From Candidatus Melainabacteria bacterium (GTDB taxonomy: Bacteria; Cyanobacteriota; Vampirovibrionia; Obscuribacterales; Obscuribacteraceae), in contig PLZS01000099.1 in NCBI GenBank assembly GCA_003153555.1, positions 141,084-205,083 of the forward strand: a stretch of DNA of 64,000 bases. Direction: 5' to 3'. Made by a program: the position numbers and the translations under genes. The notes below the pieces were generated by a model that was not told the DNA's origin, searched no databases, and saw only the letters and a list, made by a program, of their open reading frames with translations. Below, in pieces: positions 24,477 through 33,473 of this stretch (position 1 is the stretch's first letter; each line of letters opens with the position of its first letter).

Positions 24477-24656
24477 TCACAGAACGATGACGACCATGAC
24501 AAGGGCGATAGGCAACAACTCCGCCGCGTGAATGAAATCGCTGATGGCCAGACCGATTATTCCGCTCACCGCGAACGCACCGGCGAGACCCAACCAGGTC
24601 TGATGCGACGGTCCTTGATTCCACCGAAAGGCGATTCTGTTGATGATAGCGTTCAT
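24477..24656 (-). CDS. Small two-span membrane protein, 59 aa
   Basis: GAGGAG lies 7 bases before the ATG at 24656. The product begins MNAIINRIAFRWNQGPSHQT, followed by two hydrophobic stretches (WLGLAGAFAVSGIIGLAI and LLPIALVMVVIVL). It lies 42 bases downstream of the phospholipase-D-like gene on the same strand and is probably cotranscribed with it. Function unknown. Confidence 0.6.
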   Translation of the reverse strand: MNAIINRIAFRWNQGPSHQTWLGLAGAFAVSGIIGLAISDFIHAAELLPIALVMVVIVL

Positions 24657-24697
24657 TGGTTGTTCTCCTCTGGTGGGTTGTTCAAGCCGATGCTTGG

Positions 24698-26500
24698 CTA
24701 GGCGGCACCAGCCACCCAGGAGGCGTATTCGTCGTGAGTGCGACCGGTGAGATATTTGTGTTGCCAGGTCGGCTCGCGGTCCAGTTCACCGGAGAAAGTC
24801 GCTTCTCCGGTGGTCACCAGGTAGCGCCACATGTAGTGGCTGTACACATCCATGATGTGGGTGAAGTAGGCCTGGGCCAGCGGCCTGTTGTTGCGAATGA
24901 CGAGCATGGTCTCATCGTTGGCGATAGCCGCTTTCAGCCCCAGATTGTCGCTTGCCACGCCGAGCAAGTACGGGTCATCTCCGAAAGGATCCACGACAAT
25001 CACTTTCGAGTGCACCATCGCGTGCGCACCCGGAAGCTTCAGCAATTCGCTGTGCCAGCTTTGCCATCCGACTTGCAGTGCCGCTGCCGAGATGATCGTT
25101 GGCGTTTTTCGGTGACTGTTGAACAGCGCCACTTGATGCGGAACGTCTGAAGCCGGTTGAATCGGTCCACCGAACCGCAAACGTTGAATGTCGGGGAAGG
25201 TATCATTCGACAAACCAACTTGCTGTTTAGGCAACGCCTGAGCCGAACTGACAGCGCCGCGGATGAAGAGCTCGGGGCGATTTGCTTGCAGCCAGGTGCA
25301 GACGTCGAGGAACGAAGGCGAACCAGGGTAGAAGGCGAGGAAGTAGATGCCCTGCTTGGCTTGGAGCAGAATTTCCTTCACCTTCGCGGTGCTGGCCGCT
25401 AAGTCCAGCAAGGGAAGCGTGTCTTCGCCCTCTGTCACCTTGGGCTTGGAGCGCCTTTGGGTCGATGGCGAGAAGATGGCTTGCACCATCGTGCCGTCTC
25501 CCAGCTTGATCGGTTCCATGACTTCTGCATTTTTGGCTCGGAAGTCAGCGCTTTGCAGAGGGTCTTCGCCGCAATCTGCCTTAACGCGGCGGAAGAATTC
25601 CGCGCCATGCCTCGCCAGCTCCGCAGACCTGATCAACATGCCGTGGTTCGCCTGCGCGTAAAAGCCTGTCGGCGTGGGGTTGACACTTTGCAGCAACCAC
25701 GAGACGGGGTTGCCTTTCGCGTCTTGGAGCACCGCCGATTTAGTGTGACCGAGGTTGGCTGGAGGCAGCATACGGTCAGTGAGATCGGCTCTTTCCTTGT
25801 GCAGCCTTGCTCGCGCCTTCTTGTTGGTCTCGTCATCTTTGCCAGCCGTAGAGAGCACCATGCTCCAGACGGCTTTGTTCTTACTCAAATAGTCGATCAT
25901 ATCCGGCGACGAGAGCTCGTAATACAGGCTGAGAACGTGACCGGCGATTCGTATTGCTTCTTCGTACGGAAGCTTGACGAAACTCGGCAAGCTGGCGCCG
26001 AGGAATTTGGCGATTTCGCTTTCCGGGTCGTTGATGGCTTCGACCAGGGCGGCCGGGTCCGGCTTTCCATCAGGTCCTTCCGGCAGAAGCTTGGCGAGCC
26101 ACTGCGATGAGACCAAATGTCCGCGGTTGAAGCATGCTTGGATGAATGGACCGTAGTCGAATCCAAGCGTCACTTCGTTTGTCGTGACACCCTTGCCGGG
26201 TTTCAGATGACCTGGCTTTCCGCACATGGGAATCACTTCCCAGCGATATGTGCCGCCCTCCGTAGCGTCACCATCGACCCATTTGCAGCCCTGGATGGGA
26301 TGCGAGTCGGTATCACTTTCGGTGCTTGATTGTTCCCCTCGAAACTTTACGATGCGGGAATTGAGCACTACTGCCGTGCCTGTTTTGCTATCGATTCGGC
26401 GAATCGAGAACCCCAGGCAGTCAGCAATCAGTTCGTCCCAAATCCACGTGATGATGGCACTGGCGTTGTTTGCGACCGCCATTGCCTTTAGTGATTTCAT
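24698..26500 (-). CDS. Phospholipase-D-like domain protein, 600 aa
   Basis: ATG at 26500 with AGGA 8 bases upstream. Two HKD-type motifs are present: H252-T-K254 ... D260 in GHTKSAVLQD (one residue longer than the HxKx4D consensus, followed by GNPVSWLLQSVNPTPTG) and a canonical H497-S-K499-V-I-V-V-D504. The region FYAQANHGMLI after motif 1 is typical of the bacterial PLD-like branch that may act on phospholipids or nucleic acids. Residues 1-200 are unlike known domains. No signal peptide is present, so a cytoplasmic or contact-delivered enzyme is possible. Confidence 0.8.
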   Translation of the reverse strand: MKSLKAMAVANNASAIITWIWDELIADCLGFSIRRIDSKTGTAVVLNSRIVKFRGEQSSTESDTDSHPIQGCKWVDGDATEGGTYRWEVIPMCGKPGHLKPGKGVTTNEVTLGFDYGPFIQACFNRGHLVSSQWLAKLLPEGPDGKPDPAALVEAINDPESEIAKFLGASLPSFVKLPYEEAIRIAGHVLSLYYELSSPDMIDYLSKNKAVWSMVLSTAGKDDETNKKARARLHKERADLTDRMLPPANLGHTKSAVLQDAKGNPVSWLLQSVNPTPTGFYAQANHGMLIRSAELARHGAEFFRRVKADCGEDPLQSADFRAKNAEVMEPIKLGDGTMVQAIFSPSTQRRSKPKVTEGEDTLPLLDLAASTAKVKEILLQAKQGIYFLAFYPGSPSFLDVCTWLQANRPELFIRGAVSSAQALPKQQVGLSNDTFPDIQRLRFGGPIQPASDVPHQVALFNSHRKTPTIISAAALQVGWQSWHSELLKLPGAHAMVHSKVIVVDPFGDDPYLLGVASDNLGLKAAIANDETMLVIRNNRPLAQAYFTHIMDVYSHYMWRYLVTTGEATFSGELDREPTWQHKYLTGRTHDEYASWVAGAA

Positions 26501-26516
26501 GACGTTTCCTTCCGTC

Positions 26517-26547
26517 AAAAATGTTTCAAGTCACGGGAATTCGTGAC
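26517..26547 (-). repeat. GTCACG hairpin repeat, copy 1
   Basis: GTCACG-GGAATT-CGTGAC (26530-26547) followed on the minus strand by CTTGAAACATTTTT, immediately before the PLD-like gene leader. Repeated at 27214-27244. Confidence 0.5.
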
Positions 26548-26578
26548 CTGACCTACAGTGCCGAAGTGGGTTTTTCGG

Positions 26579-27103
26579 CTACGCCGCAGTGACCACATAG
26601 GCGTCGGCCAGTAGCTTGTGTCTAACGATATAGGCGACAAACGCCTTACTTGTGTCTGCACCAGGCGCCGCGACCGCATCTTGGTATTGCGCCACTAGCT
26701 TTGCGGTATCAGCGATGAAGCGCTGCTGAACATCGCTGTCCGGCGCAGGCTCCCGCAGTCCCGCTATGTTTGCGGCTTCGGTGACGGCTTCCCGCAACCA
26801 GGCGCGAAGCGCCTGGTAACTGCCGAAACCAGTAAGTTTGTTGACCAGTTTGCCGTCCAAGTACAGTTCGAAGTGCGGAATCTTTTCGAATTCCATTGCT
26901 TCGACAAAGCTGTTCTCTGGGTCGCTGGTATTGACGAAAACGAGCTGAAGGTCTAGTCCTTCGATCAGCTGCCTGAGCACGAAGCTTAGTAGCTTGCACG
27001 ATGGGCATCGACTGTCATCGCCGAATTGGACGAAAACTAGCCCCTTTGCTATGGACGCTTCGAAGCGTTGTTGAGCGTTGGAACTTGTATCGATCTCAGT
27101 CAT
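26579..27103 (-). CDS. Thioredoxin-like protein with CPSC motif
   Basis: 174 aa. Residues 1-110 form a thioredoxin fold: FVQFGDDSRCPSCKLLSFVL has the redox pair C33/C36 in a CPSC motif, and KIPHFELYLDGKLVNKLTGFG contains the cis-Pro loop. An additional helical region (125-174) follows. No signal peptide is seen, so it is likely a cytoplasmic disulfide reductase or sensor. It lies 78 bases upstream of the PLD-like gene on the same strand. A structured repeat (27129-27191) lies in its leader. Confidence 0.8.
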   Translation of the reverse strand: MTEIDTSSNAQQRFEASIAKGLVFVQFGDDSRCPSCKLLSFVLRQLIEGLDLQLVFVNTSDPENSFVEAMEFEKIPHFELYLDGKLVNKLTGFGSYQALRAWLREAVTEAANIAGLREPAPDSDVQQRFIADTAKLVAQYQDAVAAPGADTSKAFVAYIVRHKLLADAYVVTAA

Positions 27104-27128
27104 CGTATTTTTCCTCTGTTTGTTTAGC

Positions 27129-27191
27129 TGCTATTACTCCAGCTCACAAGAGCCCTTCCGGATGACCATTGGTCACAAGCGAAGGCTCGAA
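27129..27191 (-). repeat. Structured intergenic repeat, copy 2
   Basis: Second copy of the element at 17449-17512. On the minus strand: GAGCCTTCG ... GTGACC-AAT-GGTCAT ... GAAGGGCTC nested stems. It lies 25 bases upstream of the thioredoxin-like gene. Confidence 0.5.
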
Positions 27192-27213
27192 TAAGCGAGA
27201 AAGTCCTTTCAAC

Positions 27214-27244
27214 AAAAATGTTTCAAGTCACGGAGATTCGTGAC
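27214..27244 (-). repeat. GTCACG hairpin repeat, copy 2
   Basis: GTCACG-GAGATT-CGTGAC (27227-27244) followed on the minus strand by TTGAAACATTTTT. Same element as 26517-26547. Confidence 0.5.
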
Positions 27245-27360
27245 TCGATGTGTTTTTCCAATGTGGGTTTCGCATGGAGCAAAATCTACATCGGTTATTG
27301 AGGCATTCAGCTGTTAAACACGACTGTCTAATTCAGAAAACCAGATGTGTGTAACATCGC

Positions 27361-27742
27361 TCAATGCGCACTCGCACTCGGGTCTGACTCATCGTCCACT
27401 TCAACGATCAGCTCAGCGACTTTGCCACTCAACAACGGCATTGTCGCCGGCGCAGATGAGTCTTTTCGAGTACAGCAAGTAGGAACAGTTGTCGAATCGT
27501 CGACTTCTGCCTTACATACAGGCGAGCTGTCGATGCTTGCGCGCAGGAGCAAACCAATCTCGTCGGGTGCGGTGCTCAACAACTTGTTGACCAGGCGCTC
27601 GAAGATTTTGACGGCGTGCTGATGTGTCTTGAAAGCGCGTGTTCGATAGCCATGCTGTCAGGTCGCTGTCACGACCCTTAACGACTCTCTCAATAGTGCT
27701 AATCAAGCCACCGATTGGAGCTTTCCAGAATGACAATGTCAC
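27361..27742 (-). pseudogene. Possible frameshifted small gene
   Basis: An ATG at 27742 opens MTLSFWKAPIGGLISTIERV and continues to about 27640, after which protein-like sequence resumes in another frame (HAVKIFERLVNKLLS, then DEIGLLLRASIDSSPVCKAE and an acidic tail) ending at 27361. One indel would join them into a product of about 126 aa. No homolog is recognised, so this is a weak call. Confidence 0.3.
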
Positions 27743-28454
27743 TTCAAATTAGCTAATTTAAGTAAGAAGGGTTGGGCTTAAAGCCGTGTTTACCAATGAA
27801 TAAAAGAAATGAGATATATAACCTCATCATGACTCCTGATGTTGCTCAATATCAATGTTCTATAACTATATTTATCACTTAGATCCGCATATTGTATGGT
27901 TATTGCAGCTGTCTTCAACTGTGCTAGCCGCGCCAGGTTTGATACCGCATATAATACCACTATGCAAAATCGGATAGTCCGAGTGTTCCTCGAACTATCC
28001 GATGTGAATTATTTCGCTCGGCATAAGCCCTGGTTGAGCGCTGAGCAACTTGAGAATAAACAACCACATGTCAAATATGCATAAAACGCACACACGGGAG
28101 GCGCTCTCTTTTCAATGCGATGAGACCAGTCGATGTCAGACAGGCAGGTCGAAAGTTAGACTTGTTATCAGCGCATCTTACAGGCTAACCAAACAGACCG
28201 AAGCACGATCGTGAATATACCGAGCCAGTTTAGGCATAATTCAGCAACCAATACCACAAGGTTAACGCAGCTGCCCGGACCTATGATAGACGCGCTAAGT
28301 TTGACACCATATACAGTATCACAACGAAAGATCGGACAACCCGAGTATTCCTCGAACTATCCAAATTGACTTTCCTGACACAAATATCGTTTATTTGAGC
28401 GCCTGCACTTCTGGTGCTTGCACAACAGGTGAACGCCCGACGTATCACCGAGCC
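27743..28454. other. AT-rich non-coding interval with a duplicated hairpin
   Basis: About 700 bases without a convincing gene. Two diverged copies of a ~85-bp block occur at 27926-28010 and 28288-28372, each with a GTTTGA(T/C)ACC start and an inverted repeat. The rest shows no structure I can interpret. Confidence 0.5.
27969..28003. repeat. 35-bp hairpin
   Basis: ATCGGATAGT pairs with ACTATCCGAT, and inner CGAG with CTCG. The related block at 28288-28372 has a degraded version (arm GGACAAC against ACTATCC), so the intact palindrome may be under selection in this copy. Confidence 0.5.
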
Positions 28455-29993
28455 TTAAACGTTAAACTGCACACCTTGAGCCAGAGGCAGCTCTTGGGAG
28501 TAGTTAATCGTGTTGGTCGTTCTGCGCATATAGTTTTTCCATGCGTCAGAGCCTGACTCACGACCGCCGCCAGTTTGCTTCTCCCCACCAAACGCTCCGC
28601 CTATCTCGGCACCACTAGTGCCAATGTTGACGTTGGCTATGCCGCAGTCGCTACCAGCTGGTGACATAAACAGTTCAGCCTCGCGCACATCTGAGGTAAA
28701 GATGGCAGACGACAGACCTTGCGGCACACCGTTTTGCATATCGATAGCCTCATCAAGAGTGTCATAAGTCATGACATAGAGGATAGGAGCAAAGGTCTCA
28801 TGCTGCACAATTTTGGCTTTTGCTGAGATCTCCACCAGAGCGGGGCGGACATAGTAGCCTTTAGCAGGCACGCCTTTTTCCACTCTCTCGCCAGCAAAGA
28901 CTTTGCCGCCTTCAGCTTTTGCTTGAGTGAGCGCATCTTGCATCGAGTCAAAAGCAGCTTTGTCTATCAATGGACCGACCAGGTTGCCAGGCACGCGGGG
29001 ATCGCCGACAGGCAGATTGGAGTAGACTTTTTTGAGTTTTTCGACAAGAGCGTCGTGCTGCGATCTGTGCACAATCAAACGTCGCAGTGTGGTGCAGCGT
29101 TGTCCGGCAGTGCCAACCGCAGCAAAGACGATGGCGCGCATGGCCATCTCCAGGTCAGCGGTAGGAGCGACGATCATAGCGTTATTGCCACCAAGCTCCA
29201 GCAACGAGCGGCCAAGACGTTTTGCCACAGTCTGTGCCACAGCGATACCCATGCCAGTCGAACCAGTAGCGGAGACCAGTGGTACCTCGGGCGATGAGCA
29301 GAGAGCCTCGCCGACGTCAGCCATACCGACAATCACACTCGATAGCGCCAGACCTTTGATGTTTACTACGTCAAATTCAGCAATCACATCATTGACCAGC
29401 TTTTGGCAAGCGAGAGCGCAGAGAGGGGCCTTTTCTGAGGGTTTCCAGATCACGGTGTCACCGCAGACGAAGGCAAGCATGGCATTCCATGCCCAGACCG
29501 CTACGGGAAAGTTAAAAGCAGTAATCACACCAATGGCACCCAGCGGATGCCATTGCTCCATCATGCGATGAGCCGGGCGCTCGGAAGCGATGGTCAAGCC
29601 GTGAAGCTGGCGGGACAGTCCGACGGCAAAATCACAGACGTCAATAAATTCCTGAATTTCGCCGAGCGCTTCCTGGGTGGTCTTGCCGACTTCATTGGAA
29701 AGTATTTCTGCCAGATCGGCTTTGCGCACTCTTGCCTTTTCGCCTATGCGACGGACAAACTCGCCACGCACCGGGGCGGGCACGAGACGCCATGAGCGAA
29801 ACGCATATTTGGCAGCATCAATAACAGCTGGGACATCTTTAGCTTGAGCCATATTCATCGCTGCAACAAGCTCGCCATCAATGGGGGAATGAATCTCAAG
29901 CAGAGCACCGCCAGCCTTTTGAGAACCGGTCCCGACGTGAACAGCTAACTGGATGCCACTCAACCCAAAGCGGGCTTTAGTAACCATATTCAT
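28455..29993 (-). CDS. Aldehyde dehydrogenase, ALDH7 type
   Basis: 512 aa from the ATG at 29993 (AGGAG 9 bases upstream). The catalytic cysteine is C300 in GTAGQRCTT, the general base is in LLELGGNNAMI, and the NAD-binding region includes AFNFPVAVWAWN and ATGSTGMG. Overall it resembles alpha-aminoadipate-semialdehyde dehydrogenases (ALDH7, antiquitin/AmaB), which oxidise the lysine breakdown product 2-aminoadipate 6-semialdehyde; other long-chain amino-aldehydes are possible. The gene is monocistronic, with no other lysine-degradation gene nearby. Confidence 0.92.
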   Translation of the reverse strand: MNMVTKARFGLSGIQLAVHVGTGSQKAGGALLEIHSPIDGELVAAMNMAQAKDVPAVIDAAKYAFRSWRLVPAPVRGEFVRRIGEKARVRKADLAEILSNEVGKTTQEALGEIQEFIDVCDFAVGLSRQLHGLTIASERPAHRMMEQWHPLGAIGVITAFNFPVAVWAWNAMLAFVCGDTVIWKPSEKAPLCALACQKLVNDVIAEFDVVNIKGLALSSVIVGMADVGEALCSSPEVPLVSATGSTGMGIAVAQTVAKRLGRSLLELGGNNAMIVAPTADLEMAMRAIVFAAVGTAGQRCTTLRRLIVHRSQHDALVEKLKKVYSNLPVGDPRVPGNLVGPLIDKAAFDSMQDALTQAKAEGGKVFAGERVEKGVPAKGYYVRPALVEISAKAKIVQHETFAPILYVMTYDTLDEAIDMQNGVPQGLSSAIFTSDVREAELFMSPAGSDCGIANVNIGTSGAEIGGAFGGEKQTGGGRESGSDAWKNYMRRTTNTINYSQELPLAQGVQFNV

Positions 29994-30248
29994 AAAGATG
30001 TGCTCCTTGCATTTGATGCAGTAAACGTGTCTGTCAGCGGACAGACACCAGTAAACAGGTGGTACAACTGTTCGCAAATTCCGTCCATATGATTCTCCGC
30101 AGGTGTTTGTCCACGTCCTGCTCAACACACGTTACGGCTCAGTCACAACCACAATGTGTTCGTGGTGCGCAAAAAATCCTCACCTGATCGTGGCTCCAAG
30201 CAGCAGCAGAGATTCGGAACTCTCCGCTGCTACCGCGGATGGTGCGCT

Positions 30249-30911
30249 TCACATGCTGAATGCTCTTTTCCACCAGGATGGTTTGAGTGGCTTGTCGGTC
30301 AAGTCTTTCAAAACTTCTCTATGCTGGCGCACCTCGGTAGAGACAAATTCAATCATCGATTGTTGCTCTCTTAGCATGTGCAACTCCTTAACCACTGCTT
30401 CATGGCGGCTGGTCTGTTCCTTGAGAAGGCTAACATCACTTTGAAGTCGTTCAACTCTTGAGACCAGATTATCTATCCGAGCAATCACTGCTTCAAAACG
30501 CTCAGCCTTCAGCTTCAATACTTGCAGGTCGCGCGCCATGATATCTACTTTGGCATTCAATTCGAAAGTAGGCTTAGTCACTGATACAGCCTCTTCACCA
30601 CTCACTGGTTTAGGACCATTTTGAATTCGAGAAACGCGCCACTCTGGACCCTTCGGTCCTACGATTTTATATCCAGTGAGATAACCGCCCTTGAGCAATC
30701 TTTGAATCTGTCGTGGAGATTTTCGGTAGACTCTTGCAGCATCGAGAACGGTCAGGTCAGCATCGCCCTGATTGCCAAACCTTTCAACTACAGGATTGAC
30801 AGAAACTTGCTTATCCAGTGCTGGTCGGATACCAGTGGCATCGCTATCGGGGTTAAAATCATGGCCATTATAATCCAGTGCCGTTTGCTCAGTGCAATTC
30901 ACAGATAACAT
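30249..30911 (-). CDS. Helix-turn-helix plus coiled-coil protein
   Basis: 220 aa from the ATG at 30911 (GGAG 7 bases upstream). Residues 50-95 look like an excisionase/MerR-type winged helix (LTVLDAARVYRKSPRQIQRLL, then GYLTGYKIVGPKGPEWRV). Residues 120-205 form a continuous coiled coil. The layout is that of small DNA-binding scaffold proteins of plasmid- or phage-associated type; a role in DNA anchoring or regulation is an inference. Transcribed toward the ALDH gene with a 255-base gap. Confidence 0.7.
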   Translation of the reverse strand: MLSVNCTEQTALDYNGHDFNPDSDATGIRPALDKQVSVNPVVERFGNQGDADLTVLDAARVYRKSPRQIQRLLKGGYLTGYKIVGPKGPEWRVSRIQNGPKPVSGEEAVSVTKPTFELNAKVDIMARDLQVLKLKAERFEAVIARIDNLVSRVERLQSDVSLLKEQTSRHEAVVKELHMLREQQSMIEFVSTEVRQHREVLKDLTDKPLKPSWWKRAFSM

Positions 30912-31356
30912 GTTCGATCTCCTTTCAGTAGTGTTTCGCATTTACGCGATCTGATTGATGTGTAGACTCTGCTCTCGCCGTCATTTACAGTAAATTCGTT
31001 CGCTCCATTGCATATTACGCAATTAGATTTAAATTCCGGTAGATGGTGCAGGAGACTTGAATCAGTCGTAGTCACACAATATTCAAAAGTGTGTCAAATC
31101 CACGTAAAACAAAATTCGTAAGATTACGCAATACAGCCTCTGATGCGATATTCGCAGAGAGCACCGCGCAAACAATCGGCAACGAAAAGCGCTGCCTTTA
31201 TGGTACTACCGGTAGTGCCTCTCCAACGGCAATAACCTGTGACCCATGATGGACCGCGAGCGGATCGTTCGACATTGCCCAAACGAACTAGAATTGCCTG
31301 CGTTCACAGCTTTCTCTATCTGTGAAAGCGAGTCCAACATCGCACAGCGCAGCGGA
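30912..31356. other. Non-coding interval
   Basis: No gene is supported. It holds a palindrome GGTACTACCGGTAGTGCC at 31202-31219 of the GGCACC family. The rest is AT-rich without visible structure. Confidence 0.4.
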
Positions 31357-32118
31357 CTATGTCAGCTCTAAACTAATTTCCGAAGCATCACATAAGGTAT
31401 CGGAAACATCTTTATCCGCGGAAACATCTTTATCCGCGCAATCATCAACCGCATTAATCTGATAACCGATCTTAGGAACATTGCGAATTATTGATGGTTG
31501 ATCAGGAAGATCAACTCTGTAGCGCAAACGCTTGACACATGCACGCACCGTATCTGTTGACGCGTCTGTATCAGAATTCCAAACTCGCTGCATTATCTCG
31601 CTAGACGAAAATACATTATTAGGGTTGCGCAGAAGAAATTCTAACAAGGCAAATTCTAGCGGCGGTAATATGATTTCAATTCCGTCCCTTGAAACCTGGT
31701 GATTGACAAGATCTATTTTCAACCCTCGGATAACAAACACCTGACCGTACACTTTAGTTTGCCGTCTCATCACAGCATTAATCCGCGCCGATAGTACTCT
31801 TACATCACACGGCTTAACGATATAATCGTCTGCTCCAGAATGAAAACCAGCCTCTATCTCTGCAATATTGTCTCTGCCTGTAAGGAACAAAACGGGTGTC
31901 GTCCCGCCACTAGTTCGAAATTCATTAAGGATCTCAGGTCCATTCATTTCGGGCAGAGTCCAATCCAAAACAATCACATCAAATTCAAAAAACTTCAACC
32001 GCTCAAGGGCATCTAAGCCTCGTTCACAATGCTCTACAGTATGATGCTCATGCTCGAGCCAAAGGATCAAACTTTTGGCCAGCTCGCGATCATCTTCAAC
32101 TATTAGTATTTTTGCCAT
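31357..32118 (-). CDS. OmpR/PhoB-family response regulator
   Basis: 253 aa from the ATG at 32118. Receiver domain: E9-D10 acidic pair, phospho-acceptor D52 in VIVLDWTLPEMNG, and lysine in DDYIVKPCD. A winged-helix DNA-binding domain occupies about 130-230 (FALLEFLLRNPNNVFSSSEIMQRVW; RACVKRLRYRVD). The C-terminal tail carries a tandem (A)DKDVS repeat from an 18-bp DNA duplication (near 31405-31440). No histidine kinase is adjacent. A candidate binder for the 11-bp-period direct repeats downstream in this window. Confidence 0.92.
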   Translation of the reverse strand: MAKILIVEDDRELAKSLILWLEHEHHTVEHCERGLDALERLKFFEFDVIVLDWTLPEMNGPEILNEFRTSGGTTPVLFLTGRDNIAEIEAGFHSGADDYIVKPCDVRVLSARINAVMRRQTKVYGQVFVIRGLKIDLVNHQVSRDGIEIILPPLEFALLEFLLRNPNNVFSSSEIMQRVWNSDTDASTDTVRACVKRLRYRVDLPDQPSIIRNVPKIGYQINAVDDCADKDVSADKDVSDTLCDASEISLELT

Positions 32119-32279
32119 CACTTGTTATTCCAGGTTGACAATACAATTTACCACCCTGGACTAGAAACGAATTTGATTTGAACCTCATGATCGCCTGGAT
32201 CGTGAGAAAGACATTGGTCAAACCGCTGCGAATTTTCGACATTTCAAATGAAGCGATAATTGTTCTCGAATTACGTAAA

Positions 32280-33458
32280 TCAGGAAGGGGCCGCCGACAC
32301 GAATTGGGAGCGGAGCAATTCTTCGCCTTCTAGTACATGATCCGCAAAGAGGACCATAGCTTTGACTAGAGGAAGAAAGCCGTCGCGCGCCAATTGCCAA
32401 TATTTGAGACCTACGTCTATGGTCCTTGGACTAGCTAACCCTGCCTTGCAGACCAGATCTTTGACCACGTAAGGATCTTCGCACTTTATTTTCTCAATTA
32501 GAGCGGCCCGTTCTGCATCGAAAGTAACTGTGGCAGTCACGAAGTCATGGCTAGCAGTCTCCAACTCATGCTGATCAATAAATCCAGAAATAATCAAGAA
32601 CTTACCGAACAACATTTTTCTGATGTAAACCGGTGTTCGCTTTTTCATAACTCCTTGCATATTATTCTGAGTGATATGAACAGAACGTAATATTTGAGCA
32701 GCACTCTCGATGTCCATCAAACCCTGTCGAAGAGCTTGCTGCAATTCAAGGGCAGCTTCCAATGTCTTCGCCGTAATCCAAGAAAATTCTACTAACAACT
32801 GACCGATAAAACTTTGGTTGACTAGTGAGATATCTAACGCCGTTCTCAGTTCAGCCTTCGAGATTACTTCTCCGTTTAGCAATAAACTGCCGAGGCGAGT
32901 GTCAATAACAGTTGAGGATTTACAGTTGCCGCGCACCTTATCGATTTCGCCTTTCAATGCCTTGTGTTCCTCAGCGCTGCTCGGCGATCGCCGCAGTTTC
33001 TGAATGCGAATCACAGTATCGAGAACAGTTTGGTTCACAGCCCTGCAATTGACGAGCACCATTCCCAGTGGCAGTCCAGTTGTTTGAGTAATTTGTAGAA
33101 GCCTCGGCAAGTCCCTTTCCTCTAGACACTCAAAATCTACTAATAGCTGTCCCAATCGGGACCTTTGTCCACTGACCGAAATCAAGCCAGTCTTAATCAA
33201 AGCTTGACTGAGACTGATTTTTTTAACGCGACACAGGTGCATAATGCGTTCGGCTTCGCCAGACGACAAAATCTCATCACGCAGCATTGATTGTAATTGC
33301 ACACTTATTCGCAAATCAGTTGCGCTAATCATGTTGAGAGCGATCAAGCTTTTCCCAAGCGGCAATGCAGTTTCGGTGGACAGTGACAAAGCGGCATCAA
33401 GTTCTTGTTGCTTGATGATGTCCCATCGCATCAATGCATCCCCGATAAGTAAATCCAT
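32280..33458 (-). CDS. Protein of repeated MshEN-like helical modules
   Basis: 392 aa. Several segments follow the LG(x)LL(V/I)xxxxIxxxxLxxAL pattern of type II secretion ATPase N-terminal (MshEN/GspE-N-like) modules: SRLGQLLVDFECLEERDL, TRLGSLLLNGEVISKAELRTAL and SFIGQLLVEFSWITAKTLEAAL. These modules bind cyclic-di-GMP in some MshE proteins, but the key residues cannot be confirmed here. It lies between the OmpR-type regulator and a TPR gene on the same strand; the 15-base gap to the TPR gene suggests an operon. Confidence 0.6.
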   Translation of the reverse strand: MDLLIGDALMRWDIIKQQELDAALSLSTETALPLGKSLIALNMISATDLRISVQLQSMLRDEILSSGEAERIMHLCRVKKISLSQALIKTGLISVSGQRSRLGQLLVDFECLEERDLPRLLQITQTTGLPLGMVLVNCRAVNQTVLDTVIRIQKLRRSPSSAEEHKALKGEIDKVRGNCKSSTVIDTRLGSLLLNGEVISKAELRTALDISLVNQSFIGQLLVEFSWITAKTLEAALELQQALRQGLMDIESAAQILRSVHITQNNMQGVMKKRTPVYIRKMLFGKFLIISGFIDQHELETASHDFVTATVTFDAERAALIEKIKCEDPYVVKDLVCKAGLASPRTIDVGLKYWQLARDGFLPLVKAMVLFADHVLEGEELLRSQFVSAAPS

Positions 33459-33473
33459 AAAATAACGCCTCCA

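Noticed and set aside
25457..26110. 217-codon frame on the plus strand
   Set aside because: Antisense to the phospholipase-D-like gene; arises from GC-rich codon bias.
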